Below, one piece after another: positions 1-64,000 of a stretch of 64,000 bases of DNA; position 1 is the stretch's first letter, and the number at the start of each line of letters is the position of its first letter. Location: NCBI GenBank assembly GCA_054601695.1, contig BAAHQB010000091.1, positions 496,001 through 560,000 of the forward strand. The letters are read 5' to 3'. The notes under the pieces were generated by a model, which saw only the letters and a program-made list of their open reading frames with translations, searched no databases and was not told the DNA's origin. The position numbers and the translations under genes were made by a program. Source of the stretch: Amorphochlora amoebiformis (taxonomy: Eukaryota > Cercozoa > Chlorarachniophyceae).

Positions 1-88
1 ATGTATATCTATTCGGCCATCTATGAAATTATGTACACAAACTCACACACATTTACACACACGTATTTATATATATATATGTATATAC

Positions 89-142
<54 letters not shown>

Positions 143-160
143 CATCAAGTGTGTATATGT

Positions 161-203
<43 letters not shown>

Positions 204-204
204 C

Positions 205-3410
<3,206 letters not shown>

Positions 3411-3770
3411 ATTTACGTTGAAAATATCCGAGGAGAGTAAGGGATATTTGTGAAAAATATGCCATGCAAAGGGCGGGGGGGGGGGGGGAAGGAAATGTTA
3501 ATGTCATTGGAGAACCGTGAGTCCATTCGGTATGTGTCACCCAGAGTGACTGGGATTTTCCGGTATTGACCGGTTCTTACACCTTTAACCCCGGGATTAT
3601 ATCTTCCAACAAACGTACCGTAGTCACAAGCATGACATCGATGGATTTGACCCGTCCACGTGACCCTCACCCCCACCAAAACTCCGTGAATCTCGAGGTG
3701 ACGAAATCCGCTAACAATCGGCTAATAAATATGACTCGACTTGTTAATCATAGCTTGGGTGCAAAGACAT
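3411..3770 (+). pseudogene. Duplicated divergent promoter and truncated ACAD11 first exon
   Basis: This block is a copy of the region upstream of and into ACAD11 exon 1 (11903-12280). The stretch from about 3530 to 3700 is nearly the same as 12088-12265, including the palindromic CCGGTATTGACCGG and the upstream in-frame ATG (3630). It then loses similarity after the codons for VTKSA. No later ACAD11 exon follows in order, so the copy is a truncated 5' fragment carried along with CutA-A. A 9-base in-frame length difference separates the two copies just before the point of divergence. Confidence 0.8.
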
Positions 3771-4160
3771 GATCTCCCAGAATCTGACACGTGCGGTCTC
3801 TGAGCGTGACATTCCAGCGTGACAAATAAGGTTTCAACCTAAATTTATCATCTAAAATCTAGAACATAATACTTCTAGTACTTTGTGGTACATGTAGTAG
3901 TCGACTTATAAATGACTGCTAGTTGGTATCTACCGATAAGATATAGCCCATCATATGCCTCTGTAGTCAGCATTGTCCGACAACGTTGTTCATTGGCGTG
4001 CAAGCATGCTCAACTACCGCTAGCATCTAAACTTTTTGAAAACTGGCAAATTGAACTGAGATCATCATAAGTCCTGTCAACCGAACTTGACAGACCATTC
4101 GATCACACACAGGACATCCCTAGGACAGTTGATAATTGAGTAAATTTAGACGGCAGTAAC
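3771..4160. other. Unassigned unique sequence between CutA-A and CutA-B
   Basis: Mixed-composition DNA without long simple repeats. I found no convincing exon, RNA gene or duplicate elsewhere in the window. It lies between the duplicated promoter fragment and the 3' end of the CutA-B region, so it may be intergenic or hold the 3' flank of CutA-B. Confidence 0.5.
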
Positions 4161-4165
4161 GGTAT

Positions 4166-5640
<1,475 letters not shown>

Positions 5641-5649
5641 CACACACAC

Positions 5650-5782
5650 ATATATTTCGTCATGCATATATCGCTCAGGGTTCTCTTTCTCTCTCTCTTT
5701 CTTTTTCTTTCTCTCTCTGTCTCTCTCTCTCTCTCTCTTTCACTCAATTTTTCTCTTTCTCTCTCACTCTTCCAATTTCTCT

Positions 5783-5818
<36 letters not shown>

Positions 5819-6370
5819 TTTTTCCCTCTCACTTTCTCTAATTACCTCTCGCACGAATCTTCTCTTAGTGTTAACGAAACCCTAATTTACAGTAACCCAA
5901 CCCATAACCCTAGCTAACCCTAGCTAACCCTAGCTGACCCTAGTTAATCCTTTAGCTAACCCTAGCTAACTCTAGCTAACCCTAGCTAACCCTAGCTAAC
6001 CCTAGCTAACCCTAGCTAACCCTAGCCGACCCTAAGCTAACCCTAGCTAACCCTAGCCGACCCTAACCTAACCCTAGCAAACCCTAGCTAACCCTAACTA
6101 CCCCTAGCTACCCTAGCAAACCCTAGCTAACCCTAGCTAACCCTAGCTAACCCTAGCAAACCCTAGCTAACCCTAGCTAACCCTAGCTAACCCTAGCTAA
6201 ACCCTAGCTAACCTTAGCTAACCCTAGCCAACCCTATCCAACCCTATTTAACCCTAGCTAACCCTAGCTAACCCTAGCTAACCCTAGCTAACCCTAGCTA
6301 ACCCTAGCTAACCCTAGCTAACCCTAGCTAACCCTAGCTAACCTAGGCCAACCCTTGCTAACCCTAGCTA
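5650..6370 (+). repeat. Displaced copy of ACAD11 exon 4 edge plus intron 4
   Basis: About 720 bases match 13565-14300: the last part of ACAD11 exon 4 (TTTCGTCATGCA...TCAG), its donor GGTTCTC, a CT-rich tract, and a long array of the 10-base unit CCCTAGCTAA with the same irregular variants. It lies about 8 kb upstream of the original, inside the antisense CutA-B gene. The breakpoint falls within the exon, and the carried part is the donor side. Confidence 0.9.
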
Positions 6371-6454
6371 AATGTATACATACACACACACACACATATA
6401 TGTGTATATGTATGTGTATATATATAAATATACATAAAAATGTACATATATTTG

Positions 6455-6506
<52 letters not shown>

Positions 6507-6527
6507 CATACACACATACACATATAC

Positions 6528-6575
<48 letters not shown>

Positions 6576-6761
6576 TTATATATATGTATGTATGCATTTT
6601 AAACACAAATATATAGTATACAGGCATATTTGCATATATATATATATATATATATATACATAAGTACATCTATGTACGAATACATATGCATGAATGTATG
6701 TCCTATATGTGGATATCTTTATATCTATGCATGTATAGGTACATATATATATATATATTTA

Positions 6762-6800
<39 letters not shown>

Positions 6801-6803
6801 AAC

Positions 6804-6937
6804 CTTTACATACTCGATGACAAGCTCAACCAACGATTTCTGACACACACACACACACAAACATACATTTATGTATATGTATGTATATATATATATACTA
6901 TATATTTATATACATATATATATGTGTATATATATTA

Positions 6938-6968
<31 letters not shown>

Positions 6969-7009
6969 TTATAGATGGTCAAATAAATATACATAATATA
7001 AATATTATA

Positions 7010-7051
<42 letters not shown>

Positions 7052-7139
7052 GCGACTACTTATGATCAAATCCTATGCATATAAATATATGTATATATAT
7101 GAAATTATGTACACAAACGCACACACATTTACACACACG

Positions 7140-7189
<50 letters not shown>

Positions 7190-7218
7190 AATATATATAT
7201 CATCAAGTGTGTATATGT

Positions 7219-7276
<58 letters not shown>

Positions 7277-7366
7277 GGTTTTGATCATAAGCAGAAGTTC
7301 ATTATCGCGTTTAATCTTGCTTTGCCAACGGTATGTACTTGTGACACCTATATGTATATGTATATA

Positions 7367-7410
<44 letters not shown>

Positions 7411-7475
7411 AATATATGTTCAATATTGCCTTGCCAACGGTATGTACTTGTGACACCTATATGTATATGTATATA

Positions 7476-7525
<50 letters not shown>

Positions 7526-7648
7526 AATATATGTTCAATATTGCCTTGCCAACGGGATGTACTTGTTCTACCTATATGTATATGTATATATGAATATATA
7601 TATATCGTATATATATATATCTATACATATATTATTAATATGTATATA

Positions 7649-7692
<44 letters not shown>

Positions 7693-7744
7693 CAATCTAG
7701 CCTTGCCACCAGTATGTACTTGTTATCCCTATATGTATTATATA

Positions 7745-7786
<42 letters not shown>

Positions 7787-7860
7787 CATATGTTCAATCT
7801 AGCCTTGCCACCAGTATGTACTTGCTATCCCTATATGTATTATATATATATATATATCTT

Positions 7861-7921
<61 letters not shown>

Positions 7922-8000
7922 GTAGAATATATATATTATATATATGCTTATATAAAATTGTATACGTATCTGTATCTAATAAATATCTTATATATATATT

Positions 8001-8034
<34 letters not shown>

Positions 8035-8096
8035 TCTATCTATAAATATAAACATACACACACACACATATATATATATTTACATATACATATATT

Positions 8097-8154
<58 letters not shown>

Positions 8155-8207
8155 ATGTGCGTTCCAATCATATGGACCTTTTATACCTATATGTATTATA
8201 TACTTAC

Positions 8208-8251
<44 letters not shown>

Positions 8252-8350
8252 GTAATATATGTATGCACACATATGTATATATACTATACATATATTATAT
8301 ATACATATACATATACATATATACACATATATATATGTATATTATATACA

Positions 8351-8394
<44 letters not shown>

Positions 8395-8417
8395 TTATTT
8401 ATATATATATATATGTG

Positions 8418-8455
<38 letters not shown>

Positions 8456-8516
8456 GTGTATATGGAAATGTATACCTGGTATAGTATTTACATAAGCAGC
8501 TAGTTGACTCTCAACC

Positions 8517-8562
<46 letters not shown>

Positions 8563-8609
8563 GTACATATCTATATACATATTTCATATGTGCCAATATA
8601 GAGGTATGT

Positions 8610-8645
<36 letters not shown>

Positions 8646-8820
8646 GTGTATATATATATACATATATACATATAAGGTTCTGGATTAATTTACGGCTAGG
8701 GTTAGGGTTAGGGTTAGCGTTTTGGGTTAGCGTTTAGGTTAGGGTTAGGGTTAGGGTTAGGGTTAGGTTGGGTAGTAAGATTATATATATATATATAAAT
8801 ACATATAAATATATAAATAT

Positions 8821-8871
<51 letters not shown>

Positions 8872-8916
8872 CATTACACATATAATACACGTAGAAATAT
8901 ACATATAGAAATATAT

Positions 8917-8960
<44 letters not shown>

Positions 8961-9301
8961 TGATAAAGCAACAATATAAATAGCATAAGGGGACGCAGTT
9001 CCGAGTGTAGATACCGATAGCGTCTTAAAACATCGTCGTTCGCATACTACACATAGCTGGAGATCGCCGGAGATTCCAGAGATTCTTCGAGATCGTTCTG
9101 GTAGTATCCGGCAGTAACGGCTTTTGAGGAGTGGTGACAGAACGTAATGTCACGCTCACGTGACTTCATCCGAGCTATCACGTGTGGCCGTGCAGATTAG
9201 CTGAAATTCTTGAATATATGAGTTTTTTATAATCTAAACGGACTACCCTCAATCTCTGGACTACCAGCCCTATAATACGAAGAGACTGCTGCTCTAATAG
9301 C

Positions 9302-9377
<76 letters not shown>

Positions 9378-9408
9378 AATGTATATGTATATTACATACA
9401 TACATATA

Positions 9409-9451
<43 letters not shown>

Positions 9452-9463
9452 AATATGTATATG

Positions 9464-9501
<38 letters not shown>

Positions 9502-9589
9502 GTATAATATGTATATATATTGAAAAGAGGTAATTACTAGGCCATATGAGAGCTTCCGTGCGACTTTGCGGTCCGGGACTAGATTTATA

Positions 9590-9628
<39 letters not shown>

Positions 9629-9677
9629 TGTTATATATTATATTATATTATAAATATACACATATACACATACACAC

Positions 9678-9748
<71 letters not shown>

Positions 9749-9967
9749 ATATAATATAATTACATATAAATATATATATATATAAATTCTTAAAACTATA
9801 AATTAATATAATATATATATAATATATCTTATATACCATATATTATTATATATCTTTTATATGTATCAACATATATAACATATATAACACTTCTCACATA
9901 ACATAATATCACCCTCACATCACTTCATCCCATATATCATATATCAGCATACATATATATATATATA

Positions 9968-10003
<36 letters not shown>

Positions 10004-10005
10004 CT

Positions 10006-10043
<38 letters not shown>

Positions 10044-10124
10044 TGTATCTGTATGTGTCTATATATATATATGTATATGTATGCCATGATACATTGTACT
10101 TGTATTTGTGTCATTATACATATA

Positions 10125-10170
<46 letters not shown>

Positions 10171-10184
10171 ACATATACATACAT

Positions 10185-10247
<63 letters not shown>

Positions 10248-10324
10248 TATATTTAATTACATACATATGAGCTCTATATATATCACCTGTAACCCAGGCA
10301 ATATGGTAATGGTATATATATATG

Positions 10325-10410
<86 letters not shown>

Positions 10411-10547
10411 TTATTACCTCTAACCCAAGCAATACGGTAAGGATGAAACAGATTGCCAAAGTCTATTGGTAGGATGCTTTCTCCAGCCATATCTACATAT
10501 GTAGATATATATATTTATTTATCTATATATATTTTTATATGTATGTG

Positions 10548-10591
<44 letters not shown>

Positions 10592-10690
10592 AATTTAAAT
10601 ATATACTATATATACATATATATATATATGTATATGCATATAAATTTAAATATATACTATATATACATATTGTATATATATATACATATA

Positions 10691-10769
<79 letters not shown>

Positions 10770-10770
10770 C

Positions 10771-10820
<50 letters not shown>

Positions 10821-11080
10821 TGTCAGCGTAGCAGCGGTAGTTGTCCGATCGACTGTTGTCCGTTTGGATTATGACGAATGATTATTGATAACTTTTGCGC
10901 GGTAGTCGGATACTTCCTTTCTTCCTCCGGAATCGTATGGGTTCCGAGAATTTTCTGGGTTTCGACTACTCGTATACTCTAAGGAACTAACGGTAGTCTA
11001 GCCAGCGGCCACGTAGTTAAGCAGTTATAGGTTCCGGTACGTTAACAATATATATATATATATATTATATATATATATAT

Positions 11081-11112
<32 letters not shown>

Positions 11113-11122
11113 AACAATAAAT

Positions 11123-11178
<56 letters not shown>

Positions 11179-11398
11179 GTGTGTGTGGTAGTTGTCCGAT
11201 CGACTGTTGTCCGTTTGGATTATGACGAATGATTATTGATAACTTTTGCGCGGTAGTCGGATACTTCCTTTCTTCCTCCGGAATCGTATGGGTTCCGAGA
11301 ATTTTCTGGGTTTCGACTACTCGTATACTCTAAGGAACTAACGGTAGTCTAGCCAGCGGCCACGTAGTTAAGCAGTTATAGGTTCCGGTACGTTAACA

Positions 11399-11429
<31 letters not shown>

Positions 11430-11433
11430 ATAT

Positions 11434-11469
<36 letters not shown>

Positions 11470-11488
11470 AACAATAAATACACACATA

Positions 11489-11538
<50 letters not shown>

Positions 11539-11902
11539 GTGTGTGTGTGTATGTATATAATATACATGCACGTTCATAGATCTCTTGAAATCTTCACATC
11601 TCATCCGAAGTCACACTTCTTTCCCCCCCCCCCTCCTTTACACTCCTCTCCTCTCCACTTCCATGACCACTTAACCCTTTTAAGCCTCAAGCTATTCAAT
11701 TCTTACCGTCGTTAGGGCCTACCAACATAACGCCAAAGTAAATCGCAAACACCAATGCCGAAAGCGCGACGGTGATCCAGAAACCGCTAAAAGGAGACAG
11801 AGTTATGTTGAAAATGAAAAATCCGAGGAGAGCAAGGGATAATTGTTGAGGATCGGAAAAATATGCCACGTGAGGGAGGGCGGGGAGGAAGGAAATGTCC
11901 AT
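6804..11902 (-). CDS. CUTA: CutA-like protein with hydrophobic leader, copy B
   Basis: Six minus-strand exons join in phase: 11902-11707, 10492-10418, 9578-9538, 8515-8476, 7347-7274 and 6839-6804, giving 154 codons before the uncertain 3' end. Exon 1 starts [15 protein letters not shown] and encodes two hydrophobic stretches (about residues 22-38 and 41-62), a likely signal or membrane anchor as in animal CUTA. The CutA domain follows: [50 protein letters not shown] and [12 protein letters not shown]. The Cys of the usual ACVN motif is Tyr, unlike copies A and C. The exon 6 donor is GTTATA. The gene starts 283-358 bases from, and opposite to, ACAD11. The HPYE-type exon is missing from my model, so the gene may be functional or in decay. 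Confidence 0.8.
7417..8193 (-). repeat. Five acceptor-side partial copies of CutA-B exon 5
   Basis: Copies at 7417-7463, 7532-7578, 7689-7735, 7791-7837 and 8151-8193 precede the real exon (7347-7274) in transcription order. Each begins with the CATATAGG-type acceptor and encodes the first 8-11 residues of the exon (for example [10 protein letters not shown]), then decays into TA. Divergence increases with distance from the real exon. Copy A has two equivalents, so part of the array predates the segmental duplication. Confidence 0.85.
8695..8775 (-). repeat. Interstitial telomere-like array in CutA-B intron 3
   Basis: TTAGGG units on the plus strand with the same TTAGCGTTTTGGGTTAGCG interruption as the array at 1181-1268. 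This supports descent of both from one ancestral intron. Confidence 0.9.
8960..9303 (-). mobile_element. SINE-like element in CutA-B intron 3
   Basis: Counterpart of the element at 1381-1711, with the same tRNA-like head on the minus strand and the same TA-flanked ends. It differs by scattered substitutions and a small insertion near 9040. The site lies between CutA-B exons 3 and 4. Confidence 0.6.
10820..11049 (+). mobile_element. tRNA-like SINE in CutA-B intron 1
   Basis: Unique block between TA tracts beginning TGTCAGCGTAGCAGCGG, which fits a pol III A box, followed by GTCCGATCGACTG as a worn B box, then the family body with GTCCGTTTGGATTATG and the end GTTAACAAT. The same family occurs at 50187-50446 and 62848-63117. 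It is absent from the matching intron of CutA-A, so it was inserted after the A/B duplication. Confidence 0.75.
11187..11400 (+). mobile_element. 5'-truncated tandem copy of the SINE
   Basis: About 214 bases that look identical to 10836-11049 but lack the A-box end. The flanking TA and the AAACAATAAATACACACA island that follows are repeated as well (near 11112 and 11468). This points to a recent tandem duplication of the DNA and not to a second retrotransposition. Confidence 0.8.
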
Positions 11903-12184
11903 TCCAACTCTTGCGATTTCGCGCTATTTTTAGCCCTTAATACCTTTTTTCACAACGAGTGTTTCCCCCCGCCGCAAATGCTCGATGGAAATCTCTGCGG
12001 CAGTTAGATTTTAATTTGGTGACTTTACGTTTGGGGGGGAAGCGGTGGAGGAGTTGGGGCGGGTGCCTTCCTTCGAAGTTCATTCTGAATGTGTCACCAG
12101 GAGTGACTGGGATTTTCCGGTATTGACCGGTTCTTACATCTTTAACCCCGGGGTTATATCTTCCAACAAACGTAGTCACACAGC
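11903..12184. promoter_or_regulatory. Divergent promoter between CutA-B and ACAD11
   Basis: About 280 bases of mixed sequence separate the CutA-B start (minus) from the first possible ACAD11 start (plus). A core at 12088-12180 is strongly conserved in the copy at 3530-3625. It contains GTGTCACC...GAGTGAC, CCGGTATTGACCGG, TTTAACCCCGGG and CAACAAACG. Conservation in a duplicate whose flanks have diverged suggests function. No TATA box can be singled out in this AT-rich setting. Confidence 0.55.
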
Positions 12185-12259
12185 ATGACATCGATGGATT
12201 TGACCCGTCCACGTGACCCTCCCCCCCGCCAAAACTCCGTGAATCTCGAGGCTCACAAG

Positions 12260-46150
<33,891 letters not shown>

Positions 46151-46164
46151 CCTACATACATATG

Positions 46165-46222
<58 letters not shown>

Positions 46223-47559
46223 CAAATATATATACCTTGACATTAATTACATTTACCTTTCCAGATATAAAATATATGTATGATTCCTGGATTTGCCGAC
46301 TTTTTTTTTTCCGGTTTTTCTCCGAAGAAAGAGAGTAGCTCCAGCAATAGTCGACACATCTAGGAGAGAGCCCTATTCACTCACGGTGTATGCAGGCTTT
46401 TTCGTAGAGCTCGCTACACCAGAAAGGTGCTCAGACTCGTGTAACTTTCGGTTGTCTCAAGAATCTGGAAACATAGTATTCATTAGATACGCATGGCAGG
46501 CAGTCCCTGGAAGTAAGTTGTTCTAGAGAGCGATTGTTGGGATTTAGTTTGAAACTCATTTATTGTTCACTCCAAAGGTAATTTGTTCTTCAATCATGAA
46601 TACATACATCCATCAGATCTGGGGACTATCTTGACTATAATCGCAAGTATGATTGCTGTTGATAACTGGTGACTCTTGATGTACTGGCACCTAGTGTATA
46701 CGTACGTACATACGAACGTACGTACGTACGCACGGCGCAATTTTGCGACAGTTCTCGCCCATTACAATTATTACCTAGATTACTAGTATGCCATGGTCTG
46801 TTCCTTAACCTTCAATGATACGTTTCGTAAATGTATGAGTGTACGTATCGTATATGCGTATGTAGCAAAGAAACAAAATAGAAAGATCGAACTGGGATGT
46901 TTTCGTACATCTGCGTAGGTTCGATCTACGCATACTCTTAGTACTATGCCACGGTTTCAATGGTACATATACAGCTCTCTCGAGTTAAACTTTGCGCACA
47001 TATACATGTATAGTTCATACTGCCAAACAGTACGTATACGCACGTACACTTGCCATGCTAGTGCGCATATGGCGGCAAGCATTTATACGAAAATTCAAAT
47101 CACTTACAAAAACTAGATAAAGATGAAATTACAACAGTTCACGCGTACGTACGTAGGCTAGATTTAGAATATTATAAGTAGCTATGCGAAGTAATATTGG
47201 CCGCTGAGAGTACGAGCACCGCTAAACTAGTTATATCTTAGTCTCGCCGACCCAACCTAACCCTAACCTATCCGTAACCCTAACCCTAAACCTAACCTTG
47301 ACCGGAGTCAATGATCCTCGGACTAAGACATGCTGAATAATCTGATCCCAACCCTGTGCGCAACAGTAACCCTAACCCTAACCTTGACCCTAATTCTAAT
47401 CTCAAGGGAAGGCGTGGCCTGGTACCCCGTCTATGAATTCGAATAAATGGTGGGCAGTTCTCCTACTAGTAGTACTAGCTAGCTATTTATACTACTATTT
47501 GTATATTGCATTGTAATAATATTATTTGATAGCATCTAGAGCACGTATATGTATATCTA

Positions 47560-47601
<42 letters not shown>

Positions 47602-48542
47602 CGATCATCAACTTTGTCGCACGTCGTGTAACGCATGCCAATACACTAATACCCTAACAAATAAACAAGATATAACGTATTTCACAAATAAACCTTAGTA
47701 ATAAATCCAACGTGATTCATGTCCATAAATATGTATAATTTATATTTATACGCTTCTACATAGGTGTATCTAAATATTGATATATATATATATGTATCTA
47801 AGGCGTTATATATGATATGTACAGCTAGACGTAAATATATATATATATATCTAGATATGTGCCAAATATGTCGTTTTAGACAGCTAAGATGTTCACATCA
47901 TCTACAAAGATCTCAAATCTTCAAAGAACCTTCCAAAGCCCATACGGTTCGCTCCTGAGTCCACTCTTGATTTTCATGGCATCATAATCATAATTTTTCT
48001 CTCCTTTCTCCCTCGTTTCTCCCTTTTCTCCCTCTCTTCTCTCCTTCTTCGACCGTCCCCGACACGAATTCATCGTGTTTGATTTTGAAAAGAGAGATCT
48101 CAACTGACAGAGGATTTGAATAGATATACGTATATTCTGGGCGAGAGAAATAGAGAGAGTAAAAAAGTGTGAACAAAAACAAAACATATGAGAATTCAAA
48201 CCAAAAAAAACGAACAAAATGAACGTATTAGAATTCAAACCAAAAACGAACAAAAAACGAACAAAAAACGAACAAAAAAGAACAAAAAACGAACAAAACG
48301 AACGTATTTTGAATTCAAGAGCGGGAAAGCGAACTAAAAAAAGCGCAAATTCTATCCAGAACAACAAAAAAGAATATAGCGGTATGAGTCTCCCGTTCGT
48401 CTTGGGCCTTCTCAGCCTATATTATATATATTTAATATATGTATATATATATATATGTATGTACATATATATATATATATATATACACATATATATATAT
48501 ATATCTATATATAAATACATGTATCTCTATGATTACACAGAC

Positions 48543-48586
<44 letters not shown>

Positions 48587-48733
48587 CATATATATATATA
48601 TCTATACATTTATATGCAACTAATACATGCAACTGGTACATATGTGCACAAGCATAATAAAACATCTATACATTTATAAAACTCATTCTTACACATACAT
48701 ATGTGCAAGAAAAATAACATACGCTACATTCAC

Positions 48734-48793
<60 letters not shown>

Positions 48794-48907
48794 GATGCAT
48801 ACTACATACATATACATTATGAAAAAAAAAAAATGAATACTACATACATTATGAAAAAAAAAAAAAAAAAATAAAAAATCGGGCGACCTTGATGTGATGT
48901 TGATCGA
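46151..48907. other. Convergent intergenic region between ACAD11 and CutA-C
   Basis: The largest stretch of ordinary, mixed-composition DNA in the window. It holds scattered CCCTAA remnants (47245-47405), short TA runs, an A-rich tandem block with GAACAAAAAAC units (48200-48310), and poly-A runs at 48823-48872. Open frames occur at 46293-46526 (plus) and 47921-48367 (minus), but neither resembles a known family, and the second is partly built from the A-rich repeat. I assign no gene here. Confidence 0.6.
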
Positions 48908-53498
<4,591 letters not shown>

Positions 53499-53636
53499 GT
53501 CACCGGGTTTTTGCTTTGGTTGGGATTAGTTAGGGTTAGGGTTAGGGTTAGGGTTAGGGTTAGGGTTAGGGTTAGAGTTAGGGTTAGCGTTAGGGTTAGG
53601 GTTATGGTTAGCGGAAAGATTAGGACAAGCTTTGTG

Positions 53637-53678
<42 letters not shown>

Positions 53679-53694
53679 CATATATTTTATATAC

Positions 53695-63555
<9,861 letters not shown>

Positions 63556-63631
63556 CTAATAAATATATATGTATGTATATATAAATATATATATATATAT
63601 ATATAATATATATATATATATATAATATTTG

Positions 63632-63691
63632 TGATTTAAGCTAAAACTAATCTTAAGCAACGTGTTTTTAGGAACATGTATATATAAATAT

Positions 63692-63777
<86 letters not shown>

Positions 63778-63939
63778 ATATATATATTATATTTATATAT
63801 ATATATGTATATTATATCTATATATATGTACAAATTTATACATATATTTATATATTATCTATATATCAATATATATATATATATATATAATTATACTTAA
63901 AACTAATACTAGCCTTAAGCAGCTTGCTTTCAGAAACAT

Positions 63940-63943
<4 letters not shown>
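63632..63943. repeat. Pair of related islands at the right edge
   Basis: 63632-63678 and 63890-63943 are similar to each other (TAAAACTAAT, CTTAAGCA, G(G/A)AACAT). They could be edge copies of the next upstream exon of the dehydrogenase gene beyond the window. I could not fit either into the NAD-binding domain with confidence. Confidence 0.5.
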
Positions 63944-63998
<55 letters not shown>

Positions 63999-64000
63999 TA

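Noticed and set aside
7475-8503. Very long open translations rich in Tyr and Ile, here and in most of the window
   Set aside because: They are readings of (TA)n and lack any domain; real exons found nearby lie in other frames or on the other strand.
9178-9405. Conserved short open frame over the SINE head in CutA-A and CutA-B
   Set aside because: The real next CutA exon is at 8515-8476 (and 1038-999), and the open frame coincides with a transposable element.
11937-12212. Minus-strand open frame in the divergent promoter, also present at 3413-3679
   Set aside because: Its translation is not conserved between the two copies beyond what DNA similarity explains, and no family match is visible.
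12185-12259. Use of the upstream ATG at 12185 as the ACAD11 start
   Set aside because: The downstream ATG at 12260 gives the short amino end usual for the family; the upstream start stays possible because its frame is kept in the duplicate at 3630.
47921-48367. 148-residue minus-strand open frame near the end of CutA-C
   Set aside because: It is built partly from A-rich tandem repeats and has no recognisable domain.

Overview
This is a nuclear segment of a microbial or otherwise compact-exon eukaryote whose introns have been filled by simple repeats. The genes use standard-code stops and spliceosomal introns, mostly GT-AG with two apparent GC-AG. Exons are tiny (9 to 65 codons). The space between them is mainly (TA)n, with blocks of CCCTAA/TTAGGG, CT, CCCTAGCTAA and several minisatellites. 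I cannot name the organism. CCCTAA is the TTAGGG-type telomere unit shared by many lineages, so it is weak evidence.

Five protein genes can be assembled by joining short islands whose reading phase is kept across every junction. (1) CutA copy A, minus strand, 205-3410, 5' exons only, cut by the left edge. (2) CutA copy B, minus strand, 6804-11902, with doubtful 3' exons down to about 4935. A and B are a head-to-tail segmental duplication and carry a hydrophobic leader. (3) An ACAD11-like protein, plus strand, 12260-46150, 41 exons, 804 residues: an aminoglycoside-phosphotransferase-like kinase domain fused to an acyl-CoA dehydrogenase domain, ending in the peroxisomal-type tripeptide AKL. It starts head to head with CutA-B. 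(4) CutA copy C, minus strand, 48908-53498, 7 exons, 114 residues, complete and without a leader. (5) A 3-hydroxyacyl-CoA dehydrogenase of the lambda-crystallin/CRYL1 type, minus strand, 53695-63555, 12 exons, N-terminal NAD-binding part beyond the right edge.

Layout: 1-3.7 kb CutA-A and a copy of the divergent promoter; 4.2-6.4 kb duplicated CutA-like 3' pieces and a stray copy of ACAD11 intron 4; 6.8-11.9 kb CutA-B; 11.9-12.2 kb divergent promoter; 12.3-46.2 kb ACAD11; 46.2-48.9 kb unique convergent intergenic DNA; 48.9-53.5 kb CutA-C; 53.7-63.6 kb hydroxyacyl-CoA dehydrogenase. Six tRNA-like SINE copies or fragments are scattered through introns.

The ACAD11-like enzyme and the hydroxyacyl-CoA dehydrogenase both belong to fatty-acyl catabolism, so the window may hold a small lipid-oxidation neighbourhood. 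CutA is a small trimeric protein of still debated function.

The most striking pattern is that many exons are surrounded by truncated copies of themselves. Copies on the 5' side carry the acceptor and the start of the exon. Copies on the 3' side carry the end of the exon and the donor. This polarity holds in all three gene families and on both strands.
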